From Brachymonas sp049977365 (GTDB lineage: Bacteria; Pseudomonadota; Gammaproteobacteria; Burkholderiales; Burkholderiaceae_C): 64,000 nt of DNA. How positions within the stretch are numbered: position 1 is the stretch's first letter; every line of letters begins with the position of its first letter. Positions 8,130-17,239 of this stretch are shown here, one piece after another. A program made the position numbers and the translations under genes. The notes under the pieces are model-generated. The model saw nothing but the letters and a program-made list of their open reading frames with translations. It was not told the DNA's origin and ran no database searches. Location: positions 1 through 64,000 of the forward strand of contig NZ_JBNGEN010000007.1 in NCBI RefSeq assembly GCF_049977365.1. The letters are read 5' to 3'.

Positions 8130-8465
8130 GGCGTGCTGCCGCCGCAGTCCCCCACCTGCGGCGCGCGTGCTGCCCCGGGGCGGGGCAGTGTGGCGCGGGA
8201 AGAACAAAGCGCACAGCGCCGTTGCTTTTGTGATGAAGGCGCGCAGAAAACCCGGGGTTTTCAGGCGCACGGGGCATCCGCGAGTCACATATCTGGCCGA
8301 TAATGAGCCGCGTATGGATGACACTCTGTCGCGCCGGTTTCTGTGCCGGCAGGCAGGTCGGCCATATGACTGCGGTGATTGATTTGCGAGAGTGATAGAG
8401 TGGGTTTTCGAATCGCATCCCAAACGGACATCGCTGGTATTTGATCTATCTGGAGAAGTCCGTTT
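8130..8465. other. intergenic region between amt and RRM gene
   Basis: 336 bases without a gene. It holds a perfect 17-base palindrome (8246-8262, GAAAACCC-G-GGGTTTTC) and a GATAAT hexamer at about 8296-8301 that could be a -10. A long 5' leader for the RNA-binding protein gene is possible, as for cold-inducible RRM genes, but I see no recognised thermosensor or riboswitch. Confidence 0.4.
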
Positions 8466-8945
8466 ATGGGCAACAAACTGTACGTGGGCAATCTGCCCTA
8501 TGCTGTGCGCGACAACGATCTGGCACAAGAATTCAGCCAATTCGGCAGCGTGACCAGCGCCAAGGTCATGATGGAGCGCGACACTGGCCGTTCCAAGGGT
8601 TTCGGCTTCGTCGAAATGGGCAGCGATGCCGAGGCACAGGCCGCCATTGAAGGCCTGCATGGCAAGGACATGGGCGGCCGTCCGCTCGTGGTCAACGAGG
8701 CTCGTCCTCTCGAACCCCGTCCCCCCCGTCGCGAAGGCGGCTTCGGTGGCGGTGGCTACGGCCGTCGTGAAGGTGGCTTCGGCGGTGGCAACCGCGAAGG
8801 CGGCTTCGGTGGTGGTCGCAATGCCGGCGGCTTCGGCGGTGGCAATGGTGGCAACGGCGGCGATGGCTTCCGCAGCCCCTACGGTGGCCGTCGTGACAGC
8901 TCCAGCCGTCGTCACAACTTCGACGACCGCGACAACAACTATTGA
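8466..8945 (+). CDS. glycine-rich RRM RNA-binding protein
   Basis: A 159-residue protein with one N-terminal RNA-recognition motif: RNP2 reads LYVGNL (5-10) and RNP1 KGFGFVEM (about 44-51). After residue 85 comes a low-complexity tail of Gly-Gly-Phe and Arg-rich repeats, like the RGG tails of bacterial and plant glycine-rich, often cold-induced, RNA-binding proteins. Such tails promote RNA binding and sometimes condensation; that is family knowledge, not seen here. A GGAGAAG ribosome site at 8452-8458 sets the start. The tail is built from near-repeats of the GGCGGCTTCGGTGG type. Confidence 0.9.
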   Translation: MGNKLYVGNLPYAVRDNDLAQEFSQFGSVTSAKVMMERDTGRSKGFGFVEMGSDAEAQAAIEGLHGKDMGGRPLVVNEARPLEPRPPRREGGFGGGGYGRREGGFGGGNREGGFGGGRNAGGFGGGNGGNGGDGFRSPYGGRRDSSSRRHNFDDRDNNY

Positions 8946-8995
8946 TCACACGGTTTCCATGGGCCCCGGTCCATGGTGCACCCGATCATGACAGG

Positions 8996-9025
8996 GCCCC
9001 GCTTCCATGCGGGGCTTTTGCTTTT
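8996..9025 (+). terminator. intrinsic terminator after RRM gene
   Basis: Perfect 7-bp stem GCCCCGC / GCGGGGC with a 6-base loop, followed by TTTTGCTTTT. It ends the single-gene transcript starting before 8466. Confidence 0.8.
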
Positions 9026-9241
9026 CTGGATGAGGTGCGAGGCAGTGTGCAAGACCCCGGCGCATGGTTTTGCGCAGGGTCTTTCTGCATGCCGACTGCG
9101 GTGGCAGCCCGGGAAAGGCCCGCGATTGCGGGAATGCGTGCTCCTCTGTATGTGGACATGGAGCAGCCCCCCCTGCGGGCAGCGCTTGGAGCCGCTAGAG
9201 TGGGCATGTTGCCATTTCTTTCCTGATTTTCGGAGCGTTCC

Positions 9242-10048
9242 ATGAAAGTTGCTGCCATCCAGATGGTTTCCGGCACCGAGCCCGCCGCCAATGTGCACAC
9301 TGCTGCCCGCCTGATCGAGGAGGCCGCGCAGGGCGGGGCCGAGCTGGTGGCACTGCCCGAGTATTTCTGTCTCATGGGGCACAGTGACCGGGACAAGCTG
9401 GGCATTGCAGAGGAGCACGGCGCCGGGCCCCTGCAGGATTTCTTGCGTGCACAGGCCAGCCGACTGGGGATCTGGCTGGCTGGAGGCACACTTCCGCTGC
9501 GGACCGACGATCCCGCACGGGTGACGAACACCACGCTCGTGTACGCGCCCGACGGACGCGAGGTGGCCCGCTACGACAAGGTGCATCTGTTCGCCTTTCA
9601 GCGGGGAGGCGAGAGCTACGACGAATCCCGTGTGCAGCAGGCGGGGGCGAAGCCGGTGGCCTTCGAGTTGCCGTCGCGCGATGGCCATGTCTGGCGGGTG
9701 GGGCTGAGCACCTGCTATGACCTGCGGTTTCCCGAGCTGTACCGGGCGCTGCGCGCCGATCTGCTGCTGGTGCCGAGCGCTTTCACCCACACCACCGGGC
9801 AGGCTCACTGGGAGGTGCTGCTGCGGGCACGGGCCATCGAGAATCTGGCCTGGGTGCTGGCACCGGCGCAGGGCGGTCGCCATGCCAACGGGCGGCGAAC
9901 CTGGGGGCAGACGCTGGCCATCACCCCCTGGGGGCGGGTGACGGGCGAGCTGGCCGAAGGAGAGGGCGTGGTGCTGGCCGACTGCGACTGGGCCGTGATG
10001 CAGGAAATGCGCGAGCAGCTGCCCGCGCTGCAGCATCGACGGCTGTGA
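9242..10048 (+). CDS. carbon-nitrogen hydrolase (NIT1-type, probable deaminated-glutathione amidase)
   Basis: A 268-residue nitrilase-superfamily amidase with the Glu-Lys-Cys triad in place: Glu40 in ALPEYF, Lys113 in YDKVHLF and Cys158 in STCYDLRFPE. The overall pattern is closest to the NIT1/NitFhit branch, whose members repair deaminated glutathione; the substrate assignment is inferred. It stands alone, convergent with alr, behind a GGAG ribosome site. Confidence 0.85.
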   Translation: MKVAAIQMVSGTEPAANVHTAARLIEEAAQGGAELVALPEYFCLMGHSDRDKLGIAEEHGAGPLQDFLRAQASRLGIWLAGGTLPLRTDDPARVTNTTLVYAPDGREVARYDKVHLFAFQRGGESYDESRVQQAGAKPVAFELPSRDGHVWRVGLSTCYDLRFPELYRALRADLLLVPSAFTHTTGQAHWEVLLRARAIENLAWVLAPAQGGRHANGRRTWGQTLAITPWGRVTGELAEGEGVVLADCDWAVMQEMREQLPALQHRRL

Positions 10049-10141
10049 CGCGGCATGTTCTGCCGCCTCGACCTTCGGCACCGATGCGGCAGGATGTGCA
10101 GGCCCGGAGTGCTGTAGAACCGGGCTGGGGGCCGGAGGGGC

Positions 10142-11260
10142 TCAGTCCGTGACGCTGACGTGCACCCGGGGCGCCAGTGCGCACATGAGCTCGTAGCCCA
10201 GTGTGCCGGCGGTGGCGGCCACCTCGTCGATGGGCAGCACTTCGCCGGTGCTGGCACGTCCCCAGAGCGTGACTTCCGTGCCCAGGCCGATGACGGCATC
10301 GGCCGGGATGTCGGTGGTGTCGGGCGTCAGGTCCACTGCCAGCATGTCCATGCTGACGCGGCCGAGGGTGCGGCTGCGGTGACCTGCCACGAGCACCGGG
10401 GTGCCGGTGCCGCAGGTGCGGGGGTAGCCATCGGCATAGCCGCAGGCCACCACGCCGATGCGCAGGGGACGATCGGCCGTGAACAGGGCGCCGTATCCCA
10501 CCTGGTCGCCCGGCTGCAGGTCGCGCACCTCGATGAGCTTGCTGCGCAGGCTCATGGTGGGCTGCAGATCCCAGTGATGCACGTCGTGTGCATCCACGTC
10601 GGGGCTGCTGCCATAGAGGGCAATGCCGGGGCGCACCCAGTCGGTGGCGGCGGCCAGTTCCGGGTGGCGGAGCAGGGCGGCGCTGTTGCACACGCTGCGT
10701 TCGCCGGGGAGTTCGGCCGTGGTGCGCTCGAAGATTTCCCAGGCGCGTGCAATGCCCGGCACGGCCACGTCTGCAGTGGCAAAGTGGGTCATCAGGCCCA
10801 CATCTTCCACCTGGGGCAGTGCCTGCACGCGGGCATAGGCGGCACGGAAGCGGTCGGGGTTGAATCCCAGGCGCTGCATGCCCGTGTTGAGCTTGAGGAA
10901 GACCTTGTGGGGCTGCACCGTCTTGTGGGCGGCCAGCATGTCGATCTGTTCGTCGCTGTGCACGGTGTGCCACAGACCCAGGCGGGAGCAGAGCTCCAGG
11001 TCGCGGGGCTCGAACACGCCTTCGATGAGCTGGATGGGGCCGCGCCAGCCCAGGTCGCGCAGACGCACGGCCTCGTCCAGGTCGAGCAGGGCAAAGCCGT
11101 CCGCACCGCGCAGACCCTCGTAGGCGCGTTCGATGCCGTGTCCGTAGGCATTGGCCTTGACGACGGCCCAGACCCGCGCCTCGCCCGCTGCCTGTCGGCA
11201 GCGCATCAGGTTATGGGAAAGGGCATCGGTATGGACATAGGCATGGATCGGGCGCGGCAT
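10142..11260 (-). CDS. alr: alanine racemase
   Basis: A 372-residue PLP-dependent racemase that converts L-alanine to D-alanine for peptidoglycan. The PLP lysine is Lys35 in VVKANAYGHG and the second catalytic base Tyr256 in VGYGALF; the substrate-binding Arg lies in LNTGMQRLGF. The frame is open for 74 more codons upstream, but MPRPIHAYV is the usual family start. No Shine-Dalgarno is evident before it. It is divergent from lplT, a pairing common in Burkholderiales. Confidence 0.92.
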   Translation of the reverse strand: MPRPIHAYVHTDALSHNLMRCRQAAGEARVWAVVKANAYGHGIERAYEGLRGADGFALLDLDEAVRLRDLGWRGPIQLIEGVFEPRDLELCSRLGLWHTVHSDEQIDMLAAHKTVQPHKVFLKLNTGMQRLGFNPDRFRAAYARVQALPQVEDVGLMTHFATADVAVPGIARAWEIFERTTAELPGERSVCNSAALLRHPELAAATDWVRPGIALYGSSPDVDAHDVHHWDLQPTMSLRSKLIEVRDLQPGDQVGYGALFTADRPLRIGVVACGYADGYPRTCGTGTPVLVAGHRSRTLGRVSMDMLAVDLTPDTTDIPADAVIGLGTEVTLWGRASTGEVLPIDEVAATAGTLGYELMCALAPRVHVSVTD

Positions 11261-11654
11261 GGTGGAAATTCCGGAGGAGGAAAGAGGATGGGAGGCATTA
11301 TCCTCTTCTGCCCACCGCGTGGGCGTCTCCTGCCGGGAGTGGGCGCGTGGGTGTCTGGCCTGCGTGGCGGACTGCAGACGGTGGGTTTCCTGCGACAGGC
11401 CCTGGGTCTGCCACAGGGGGTGCACCCCTGTTTTGCGGCGGCGGAGAAGGGGCGCGGGGCGACAGTGCCTGAAATGGCGCATACTACGATATGGTGCGGC
11501 TATCCGTCATGCGGACACAGTGCACCGTCAGGGCATGGACTGCACGCGTGCAAGGACGCGGCGCCATGATGGAGACAAGCGTTCCCGAGGGGCGCGAGGG
11601 GTTGTGTTTGAGTGATCTGATGCTATTCGTTCGGAGTTGCGGGGCTGCGGTTTC
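11261..11654. other. divergent intergenic region alr / lplT
   Basis: About 394 bases that must contain the promoters of both divergent genes. I see only weak hexamers (for example TTGTGT near 11602 and TGCTAT near 11621 with short spacing) and no clear operator, terminator or RNA motif. Confidence 0.3.
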
Positions 11655-12942
11655 ATGAAACGCGGCTTCTATACCATCATGGCCGCGCAGTTCTTCAGCT
11701 CGCTGGCCGACAACGCCCTGTTCATCGCGGCCATTGCCCTGCTCAAGGCAGCAGGCGCCGAAGACTGGCAGAAGGCTGCCCTGGTGCCGGTGTTTGCCCT
11801 GTTCTATGTGGTGCTGGCTCCGTTTGTGGGGGCCTTTGCCGATTCGCAGCCCAAGGGGCGCGTCATGTTCCTGAGCAACGCGATCAAGGTGCTCGGCTGC
11901 ATCATGATGCTGTTCGGCGGGCACCCGCTGCTGGCGTATGCGGTGGTGGGGCTGGGGGCGGCGGCCTATTCGCCGGCCAAGTACGGCATCCTCACCGAGC
12001 TGCTGCCGCCCTCGCAGCTGGTCAAGGCCAATGGCTGGATCGAGGGGCTGACCATCTCTTCCATCATTCTGGGAGTGCTGTTCGGCGGGCAGCTGCTCAG
12101 CCCGCAGATCGCGCAACCTCTGCTGGACTTCGACTTCCCCTTCATCGACACCGGTGTCGATACCCCCCCCCGAGGCGGCCATCAGCGTGATCGGGGTCAT
12201 CTACTTCATTGCCGCAGCGATCAACACGCGCATTCCGCTCACGTGCGCGGTCATGCGGCCCATGCCTTCCAATCCGCTGAGCCTGCTGCCCGACTTCTGG
12301 ACCTGCAACAAGCGTCTCTGGGAAGACAAGCTCGGACAGATTTCTCTGGCCAGCACCACGCTGTTCTGGGGGGTGAGTGGCAATCTGCGCTACATCGTGC
12401 TGGCCTGGGCCGCCGTGGCGCTCGGCTATGCAGTGCCCGAGGCCTCCCGGCTCGTGGGGGTGGTGGCGATCGGCACCGCTGCCGGGGCGGTGTTCGCGTC
12501 GATGCGCATGCGGCTCGACCAGGCCACGCGCGTGATGCCGCTCGGCATCGTCATGGGGGTACTGGTGGTGGCCATGGTGTTCATTCACCAGCTGTGGCTG
12601 GCGGTGCCTTTCCTGATCGTGCTGGGGGCCATCGGGGGCTATCTGGTGGTGCCCATGAATGCGCTGCTGCAGCATCGGGGGCACAACCTCATGGGGGCTG
12701 GCCGCTCGATTGCAGTGCAGAACTTCAATGAGCAGGCCTGCATCCTGGGCATCGGCTTTCTCTACAGTCTGGCCACGCGCGGCGGGCTGTCGGCCTATGG
12801 TGCCATCGTCATCTTCGGGGTGCTGGTGTCGCTGTCGATGTGGCTGATTCAGCGCTGGTATGCGCACAATTGCACGCGCCATGCGGCCGAGCTCGACAAC
12901 CTGCTCGAGATCGCTCGCAGCGACAAGAGCCACTGCGTCTGA
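11655..12942 (+). pseudogene. lplT: lysophospholipid transporter LplT, frameshifted at a 9-C tract
   Basis: Two frames together encode a complete MFS protein of the LplT family, which flips lysophospholipids inward across the inner membrane for re-acylation. The first frame gives the N-terminal half (MKRGFYTIMAAQFFSS...), the second, from about 12160, the rest to 12942. The break is at a run of nine C residues (12163-12171). Removing one C joins them as ...DTGVDTPPEAAISVIGV and yields 428 residues, the normal family length. It may be a sequencing error, a real inactivating change, or a length-variable tract; the sequence cannot decide. No acyltransferase gene is beside it. Confidence 0.85.
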
Positions 12943-13131
12943 TCCGATTCGGGGGCGCTGTCTGGAAAGCCGGCCTTGGGGCTCTGCAGCCCTGCCGGCT
13001 CGCGCAGTGTTTGCACTGGGCAGGGTTTCACGCAGATGCACAGCGAGTGTGGCTGACCTGGCCCACCGGTGCATGTGCAGCACCCGCAACCGGCTTTTTC
13101 TTCACTTTCACCCTTCCGTCCATCGCTGTCC

Positions 13132-14013
13132 ATGTCCAACCTGCTGCCCGTTCTTGCCATCGTCTTCAATGCGCTGGTGTGGGGGGTGTCGTGGTGGCCC
13201 TTTCATGTCCTGCAGGGCATGGGGGTGCACCCGCTGTGGGCCACGGTGCTGATGTACTGCGTGCCGCTCGTCGGTATCGTGCTGGTCCGGCCTGCCATGC
13301 TGCGGGAGTTTGCGCGGCCGTCGGATCTGTGGGCGCTGCTTGTGGTGGCGGGGCTCACCAATACCTGCTTCAACTGGGCCATCACCATCGGCGACGTGAT
13401 CCGGGTGGTGCTGCTGTTCTACCTGATGCCGGCCTGGGCGGTGCTGCTGGCCTGGTGGCTGCTCGGCGAGCGGCCCACGACCATGGCCATTGTGCGGGTC
13501 GTGCTGGCGCTTGCCGGGGTGGCGCTGGTGCTGCAGCCTGCAGGGCAGGGGTGGCGTCTGCCGCTGCCCTCGGGCATGGCCGATGGGCTGGCACTCGTGG
13601 GGGGCTTCATGTTCGCGGCCACCAATGTGCTGCTGTCCCGCAGCGCTGTCCGGCACTCGCCGCTGGCGCGTGTATGGGCCATGTTTGCCGGTGGTGCCCT
13701 GCTGGGAGGGCTGGTGGCAGGGGCTGCGCTGCTGACGCACCGCTACGGGGTGACGCCCCTGCCGCCGCTGGCGGCGCAGTGGGGGCTGGTGGTGCTGGCT
13801 GCGAGCGCGGCCTTCATGCTCAGCAACACGGCCCTGCAGTACGGTTCGGCCCGCTTGACCGCCCATGCCATGTCCCTCATCATGCTGCTCGAAGTGGTGT
13901 TTGCCACCACCTCTTCAGCCTGGGCCGGGGCGGCGCATCTCACCGCACAGACTGCCCTGGGGGGCATGCTGGTGATGTCGGCGGCTGTGCTGGCGGCTGT
14001 TTCGGCGCACTGA
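13132..14013 (+). CDS. EamA/DMT-family transporter
   Basis: A 293-residue inner-membrane protein with about ten hydrophobic segments arranged as two EamA repeats, the pattern of drug/metabolite exporters. Key stretches are NALVWGVSWWPFH in the first helix and MSLIMLLEVVFATTSS in the ninth. The substrate cannot be predicted. The frame is open further upstream, but the ATG at 13132 begins the first helix. It is not tightly linked to the genes on either side. Confidence 0.85.
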   Translation: MSNLLPVLAIVFNALVWGVSWWPFHVLQGMGVHPLWATVLMYCVPLVGIVLVRPAMLREFARPSDLWALLVVAGLTNTCFNWAITIGDVIRVVLLFYLMPAWAVLLAWWLLGERPTTMAIVRVVLALAGVALVLQPAGQGWRLPLPSGMADGLALVGGFMFAATNVLLSRSAVRHSPLARVWAMFAGGALLGGLVAGAALLTHRYGVTPLPPLAAQWGLVVLAASAAFMLSNTALQYGSARLTAHAMSLIMLLEVVFATTSSAWAGAAHLTAQTALGGMLVMSAAVLAAVSAH

Positions 14014-14091
14014 GGGCATGAGTTCGATGGAAGGGCAAGCACCGATGTGGCGTTCCTTTTCTTTTTGCTGCAACCGACACAGGGCTGATGC

Positions 14092-14589
14092 ATGAGCTGC
14101 CTGAGCGATTTCACCCCGCTGGATCTGTCCGGTCATCCCTATCCCCTGAGCCGCCATGCGGGTGAGGTGGTGCTGGTGGTGAATACGGCAAGCCACTGTG
14201 GATTCACGCCGCAGCTGGAGGGGCTGGAAGCCCTGTACCGGCAGTTCCGCGAGCGGGGGTTCGTGGTGCTCGGGTTTCCCTGCAACCAGTTTGCCGGACA
14301 GGAGCCCGGCACCCCGGACGAGATCGGCACATTCTGCAGCTTGCGGCATGGCGTGGACTTCCCGATGATGGCCAAGGTCGATGTGCACGGGCCGCAGGCC
14401 GATCCGATGTTTGTGTGGCTCACCCACAGCCTGCCAGGGGTGTTGGGAACGCCGCGCATCAAATGGAACTTCACCAAGTTTCTGGTGGGGCGCGATGGAC
14501 ATCCGCTGCGCCGCTACGCCCCCTGGACGCGGCCGGAACGGCTGGCTGCGGACATTGCGCAGGCACTGGAGAGCGGTTCAGGCACCTGA
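14092..14589 (+). CDS. glutathione peroxidase family protein
   Basis: A 165-residue thiol peroxidase of the GPx fold that reduces peroxides in the cytoplasm. The peroxidatic Cys36 lies in NTASHCGFTPQ, Gln70 in FPCNQFAGQEPG and Trp125-Asn126 in KWNFTKF, so the catalytic tetrad is complete with Cys instead of selenocysteine. Bacterial members often use thioredoxin rather than glutathione. No signal peptide is seen. Confidence 0.92.
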   Translation: MSCLSDFTPLDLSGHPYPLSRHAGEVVLVVNTASHCGFTPQLEGLEALYRQFRERGFVVLGFPCNQFAGQEPGTPDEIGTFCSLRHGVDFPMMAKVDVHGPQADPMFVWLTHSLPGVLGTPRIKWNFTKFLVGRDGHPLRRYAPWTRPERLAADIAQALESGSGT

Positions 14590-14617
14590 ACCACTCCTTG
14601 CAGGGACACTCCCCAGC

Positions 14618-14836
14618 TCAGGTACAGAAATCCACTGCACCGGAGGCCGTGGTGCACCATGTCTGCACCTCGGCATGGCGGGAATGGCTGCTGTCGGTGT
14701 CCGTGGCGGAAACGCGCTGGGTACTGCCTTCGCCGCGCAGCCACACCACCTGCACCAGCACGGCTGCGATGCAGGCCAGTGCGATCAGACCAAAGCCGAG
14801 CAGCGGACGCTTCAGGAAATGGCGGAGCATGTTCAT
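14618..14836 (-). CDS. small single-pass membrane protein, unknown
   Basis: A 72-residue protein not recognised from any family. It has a basic N-terminus (MNMLRHFLKRP), one hydrophobic helix (about residues 13-32) and a polar Ser/Thr-rich tail with two cysteines near the end. The helix contains ALAC, not a proper lipobox, so an anchored protein with its tail in the periplasm is the best guess. Support for a real gene is a perfect AAGGAG ribosome site seven bases before the ATG at 14836. It is convergent with the glutathione peroxidase gene. Confidence 0.55.
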   Translation of the reverse strand: MNMLRHFLKRPLLGFGLIALACIAAVLVQVVWLRGEGSTQRVSATDTDSSHSRHAEVQTWCTTASGAVDFCT

Positions 14837-15087
14837 GGTGCTTCTCCTTGCAGTGCAGCAGGATTGCCGGTCAGCCACAGAATACTTCAGATGGCTGCTT
14901 CCTGCAGGCGAAAAAGTGTGTCTGAAAACTTCGGCAGGACGGCTTGTGGGGGGAGCGGCTCCCGCAGCCTTGTCCTGTCGGATATGTGGGAAAGATCCTC
15001 CAGAGTCTGGAAAGTTCCGGCATGGCTGTCATCGAGACAGACTGTCACATCTGTGCCATGGCCGGGCATGCTGCCTGCCCGGCAGGA

Positions 15088-15585
15088 TCAGGGGCGGAAG
15101 GTCAGGTGCACCGTCACGGGCTTGCCTGCCAGATGCACCGGATGGGTCAGGGTCTGGCCCTTTTGCGTGGCCTGCACCGTGTAGTGGCCGCGTGGCAGAT
15201 CGATCAGGCAGAGGGGACCGCCGGCACGCGTGGCGAGCACGGTGCGTCCCCGGCTGTCGGCAATGCGCATCTGGACGTCGGCATCGTAGGCGCCGGTGGG
15301 GGTGCTCATCAGCAGGGACAGGGCATGGTCTTTCATGGCATGGCGCATGGCGGTCGATTCGTCGATGCCTATGCCGCCGCAGCTCCATTGTGCTGAGCCT
15401 TGATGCTGCATGGCCGGAATCGGCACGGGCTGAGCGGGCGGTGCCGGCTGGGCCACGGCCAGGGCCACCGTACCGCCGGCGCACCAGGCGGCAGCGGTGA
15501 TGCGCAGCATGGCGCGGGCGCGGGCCCGGAAACGCTGGGCCGGAGTGAGGGGAAGGGCAGGGGTGGAAGCGGTAGGAATGGTCAT
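15088..15585 (-). CDS. exported carboxypeptidase-regulatory-like domain protein
   Basis: A 165-residue protein. After a polar N-region and Arg-rich stretch comes a hydrophobic signal segment (about residues 26-43, ending near AVAQPA), so it is likely secreted to the periplasm. The mature part starts with SAQWSCGGIGIDES and contains a beta-rich module (ADVQMRIADSRGRTVL...PRGHYTVQATQKG) of the kind called carboxypeptidase-regulatory-like or transthyretin-like. Function unknown. The ATG at 15585 has an AGGAGA ribosome site. An 8-bp hairpin (15061-15083) follows the gene without a T-run. Confidence 0.65.
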   Translation of the reverse strand: MTIPTASTPALPLTPAQRFRARARAMLRITAAAWCAGGTVALAVAQPAPPAQPVPIPAMQHQGSAQWSCGGIGIDESTAMRHAMKDHALSLLMSTPTGAYDADVQMRIADSRGRTVLATRAGGPLCLIDLPRGHYTVQATQKGQTLTHPVHLAGKPVTVHLTFRP

Positions 15586-16005
15586 GGCGGTCTCCTGATG
15601 ATGGGGCCGTTCGTGTGGCGTGGACCGGGATCGGGATGCATCTCCGCGCTCGCTCCGGAAGGGAGGAGGCGGCAGTCGGAGCCTTGGCGGACGGCAGAAG
15701 TGCCGGCGGTACGACCGGGGAGGGTCGGAATATCTGGCATCCGGAGGGCAGAGAGCCTGCTCCGGGCAACTGTGCATCCAGTGAACCCGCGGCACGGCAA
15801 CGCGGCCATCGGGCCGGGCAGATGGCTGCCGTGCGGGCCCGGGGTTTGGACGGTTTCATTGTAGGAACGCCATGTGACATGCATTTGTCAGCAGGCGTGG
15901 CAGCGGTGACTGCATGCAACGCCGGGCACATCTGTCCTGGCAACCCCCGGCAGATGTGTTGCCGACGCAACCTTTGCTTACCGGGGCAGTTCACCCAGAC
16001 CCTTG
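15586..16005. other. non-coding stretch upstream of exported protein gene
   Basis: About 420 bases with no convincing gene; the long frames here are high-GC shadows. A TACAAT hexamer on the minus strand (15858-15863) could be the -10 of the gene starting at 15585, but no matching -35 at normal spacing is seen. The stretch ends in the pentanucleotide array. Confidence 0.3.
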
Positions 16006-16105
16006 GCCGTACCGTACCGTGCCGTGCCGTGCCGTGCCGTGCCGTGCCGTGCCGTGCCGTGCCGTGCCGTGCCGTGCCGTGCCGTGCCGTGCCGTGCCGT
16101 GCCGT
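16006..16105. repeat. pentanucleotide tandem repeat, 20 units
   Basis: Twenty head-to-tail copies of GCCGT: the first is GCCGT, the next two are ACCGT, and the remaining seventeen are identical. The array occupies exactly 100 bases between the end of the lrgB-like gene (26 bases away) and the upstream region of the gene starting at 15585. The unit is not a multiple of three, and uniform copies are prone to slipped-strand change. Confidence 0.97.
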
Positions 16106-16131
16106 GCAGGCAGACCCGGGGCCAGCCCGCC

Positions 16132-16848
16132 TCAGGTAAAGAAGGCGGCGATGAGCGGGATCAGGATGGAGCCGATGAGGGCCTGCATGCCCAGTGCGAG
16201 GCCAGCAAAGGCGCCGGCTTCAGGGTGAACGTAGATGGCCCGCGCAGTACCGAAGCCATGGGACTGCGCGCCGAGCGCAAAGCCGCGCACGGCCCAGCCG
16301 CGCGCGCCGATGGCGTTGAGCACATACGAACCCCCGATGGCTCCGATGAGTCCGGTGATGAGCACGAACACGGCCGTCAGTTCAGGCACACCGTGAATCG
16401 ACTGCGCGATGCCCATGGCCACCGGGGCCGTGATGGCCTTGGGCGAGAGCGAGCGCAGCAGGTCGGGCGGCAGGCCCATGGCCCACCCCATGAGCACGGC
16501 CGAGCCGCATCCGGCAATGCCGCCCAGCACAGCTGCCGTCAGCAGGGTACGGATGTGGCGCAGCAGCACTTCGCGCCGCAGCCACAGGGGCCAGGCCAGG
16601 GCCACCACGGCCGGCCCCAGCAGAAAGTGGATGAACTGGGCTCCCGCGAAATACCGGGGATAGGGCGTGTGCGTGACCAGCAGCAGCAGGATCAGGACCA
16701 CGACCGACCACAGGACCGGATTGGCCCATGGATTGGCATCGAGCCTTGCGTAGACGGCCGAGGCCAGCACGTAGGCACCGAGCGTGGCCGTCAGTCCAAA
16801 CAGCGGCGTGCTCGACAGATAGGTGAAGAACTGGACGAAATCATTCAC
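16132..16848 (-). CDS. LrgB/CidB-family membrane protein
   Basis: A 238-residue protein with seven to eight membrane helices and the LrgB hallmarks: PKAITAPVAMGIAQSIHG in the middle and ALGAQSHGFGTARA near the end. Together with LrgA-type proteins this family modulates murein hydrolase activity or acts in small-metabolite export; both roles are reported in other bacteria. It overlaps the upstream lrgA-like gene by 8 bases, so they form an operon. Confidence 0.9.
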   Translation of the reverse strand: MNDFVQFFTYLSSTPLFGLTATLGAYVLASAVYARLDANPWANPVLWSVVVLILLLLVTHTPYPRYFAGAQFIHFLLGPAVVALAWPLWLRREVLLRHIRTLLTAAVLGGIAGCGSAVLMGWAMGLPPDLLRSLSPKAITAPVAMGIAQSIHGVPELTAVFVLITGLIGAIGGSYVLNAIGARGWAVRGFALGAQSHGFGTARAIYVHPEAGAFAGLALGMQALIGSILIPLIAAFFT

Positions 16849-17239
16849 GGGGTGCTCCTGTCTCCGGGGGCAGGGCAGCCTCCTGCACCATCTGGGCAGT
16901 GGTGCCGCGCATCAGCCACTGCATGACGAGGGCCGTGACCACCAGCCCCAGCGCCGTGGAGGCGAGCAGGATGATGGCGATGCGCCCACCGTACTGCTGC
17001 AGCAGTGGCAGCTGGCTCACCACTCCGACGCTGATCGGCACGAACAGCAGCGCCAGATGCGAGAGCAGGAATTCGGCACAGGCCTGCACCGGAGCGCGCA
17101 GAGGACGCCAGGCGAGGCTCGGGAGCAGCAGCATCATGCCGATGACAGGGCCGGGGAGTGGAAGATGCAGCAGCCGTGCCAGCCCCTCGCCGGCGGCCTG
17201 CATGAGCAGCAGAATGGTGAAACCTTGAAGACCTTGCAT
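16841..17239 (-). CDS. LrgA/CidA-family membrane protein
   Basis: A 132-residue, four-helix membrane protein of the CidA/LrgA holin-like family, with the typical LPGPVIGMMLLL segment. It is the partner of the LrgB-like protein, with which it overlaps. ATG at 17239 follows an AAGAAAG sequence; a GTG at 17278 would add 13 residues (SAAFFRQES...) and is the alternative. No regulator of the lytSR type is next to it. Confidence 0.85.
   Translation of the reverse strand: MQGLQGFTILLLMQAAGEGLARLLHLPLPGPVIGMMLLLPSLAWRPLRAPVQACAEFLLSHLALLFVPISVGVVSQLPLLQQYGGRIAIILLASTALGLVVTALVMQWLMRGTTAQMVQEAALPPETGAPRE

Noticed and set aside
8246..8262. Palindrome GAAAACCCGGGGTTTTC as terminator of amt
   Set aside because: The dyad has a one-base centre and no T-run after it; it may be a protein site but cannot be assigned.
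10050..10107. Alternating GCGGCA/TGCCGC dyads between the nitrilase and alr genes
   Set aside because: They may end the convergent transcripts but lack T-runs and are too weak to call.
15061..15083. 8-bp hairpin after the exported protein gene
   Set aside because: It has a perfect stem but no T-tract in the needed direction, so it was not listed as a terminator.
16006..16105. Pentanucleotide array considered as CRISPR
   Set aside because: There are no spacers and no cas genes; it is a simple head-to-tail repeat.
16003..16926. Plus-strand frame starting in the pentanucleotide array and covering lrgB
   Set aside because: The repeat translates to PCRAV multiples and the rest is antisense to lrgB, so it is not a gene.
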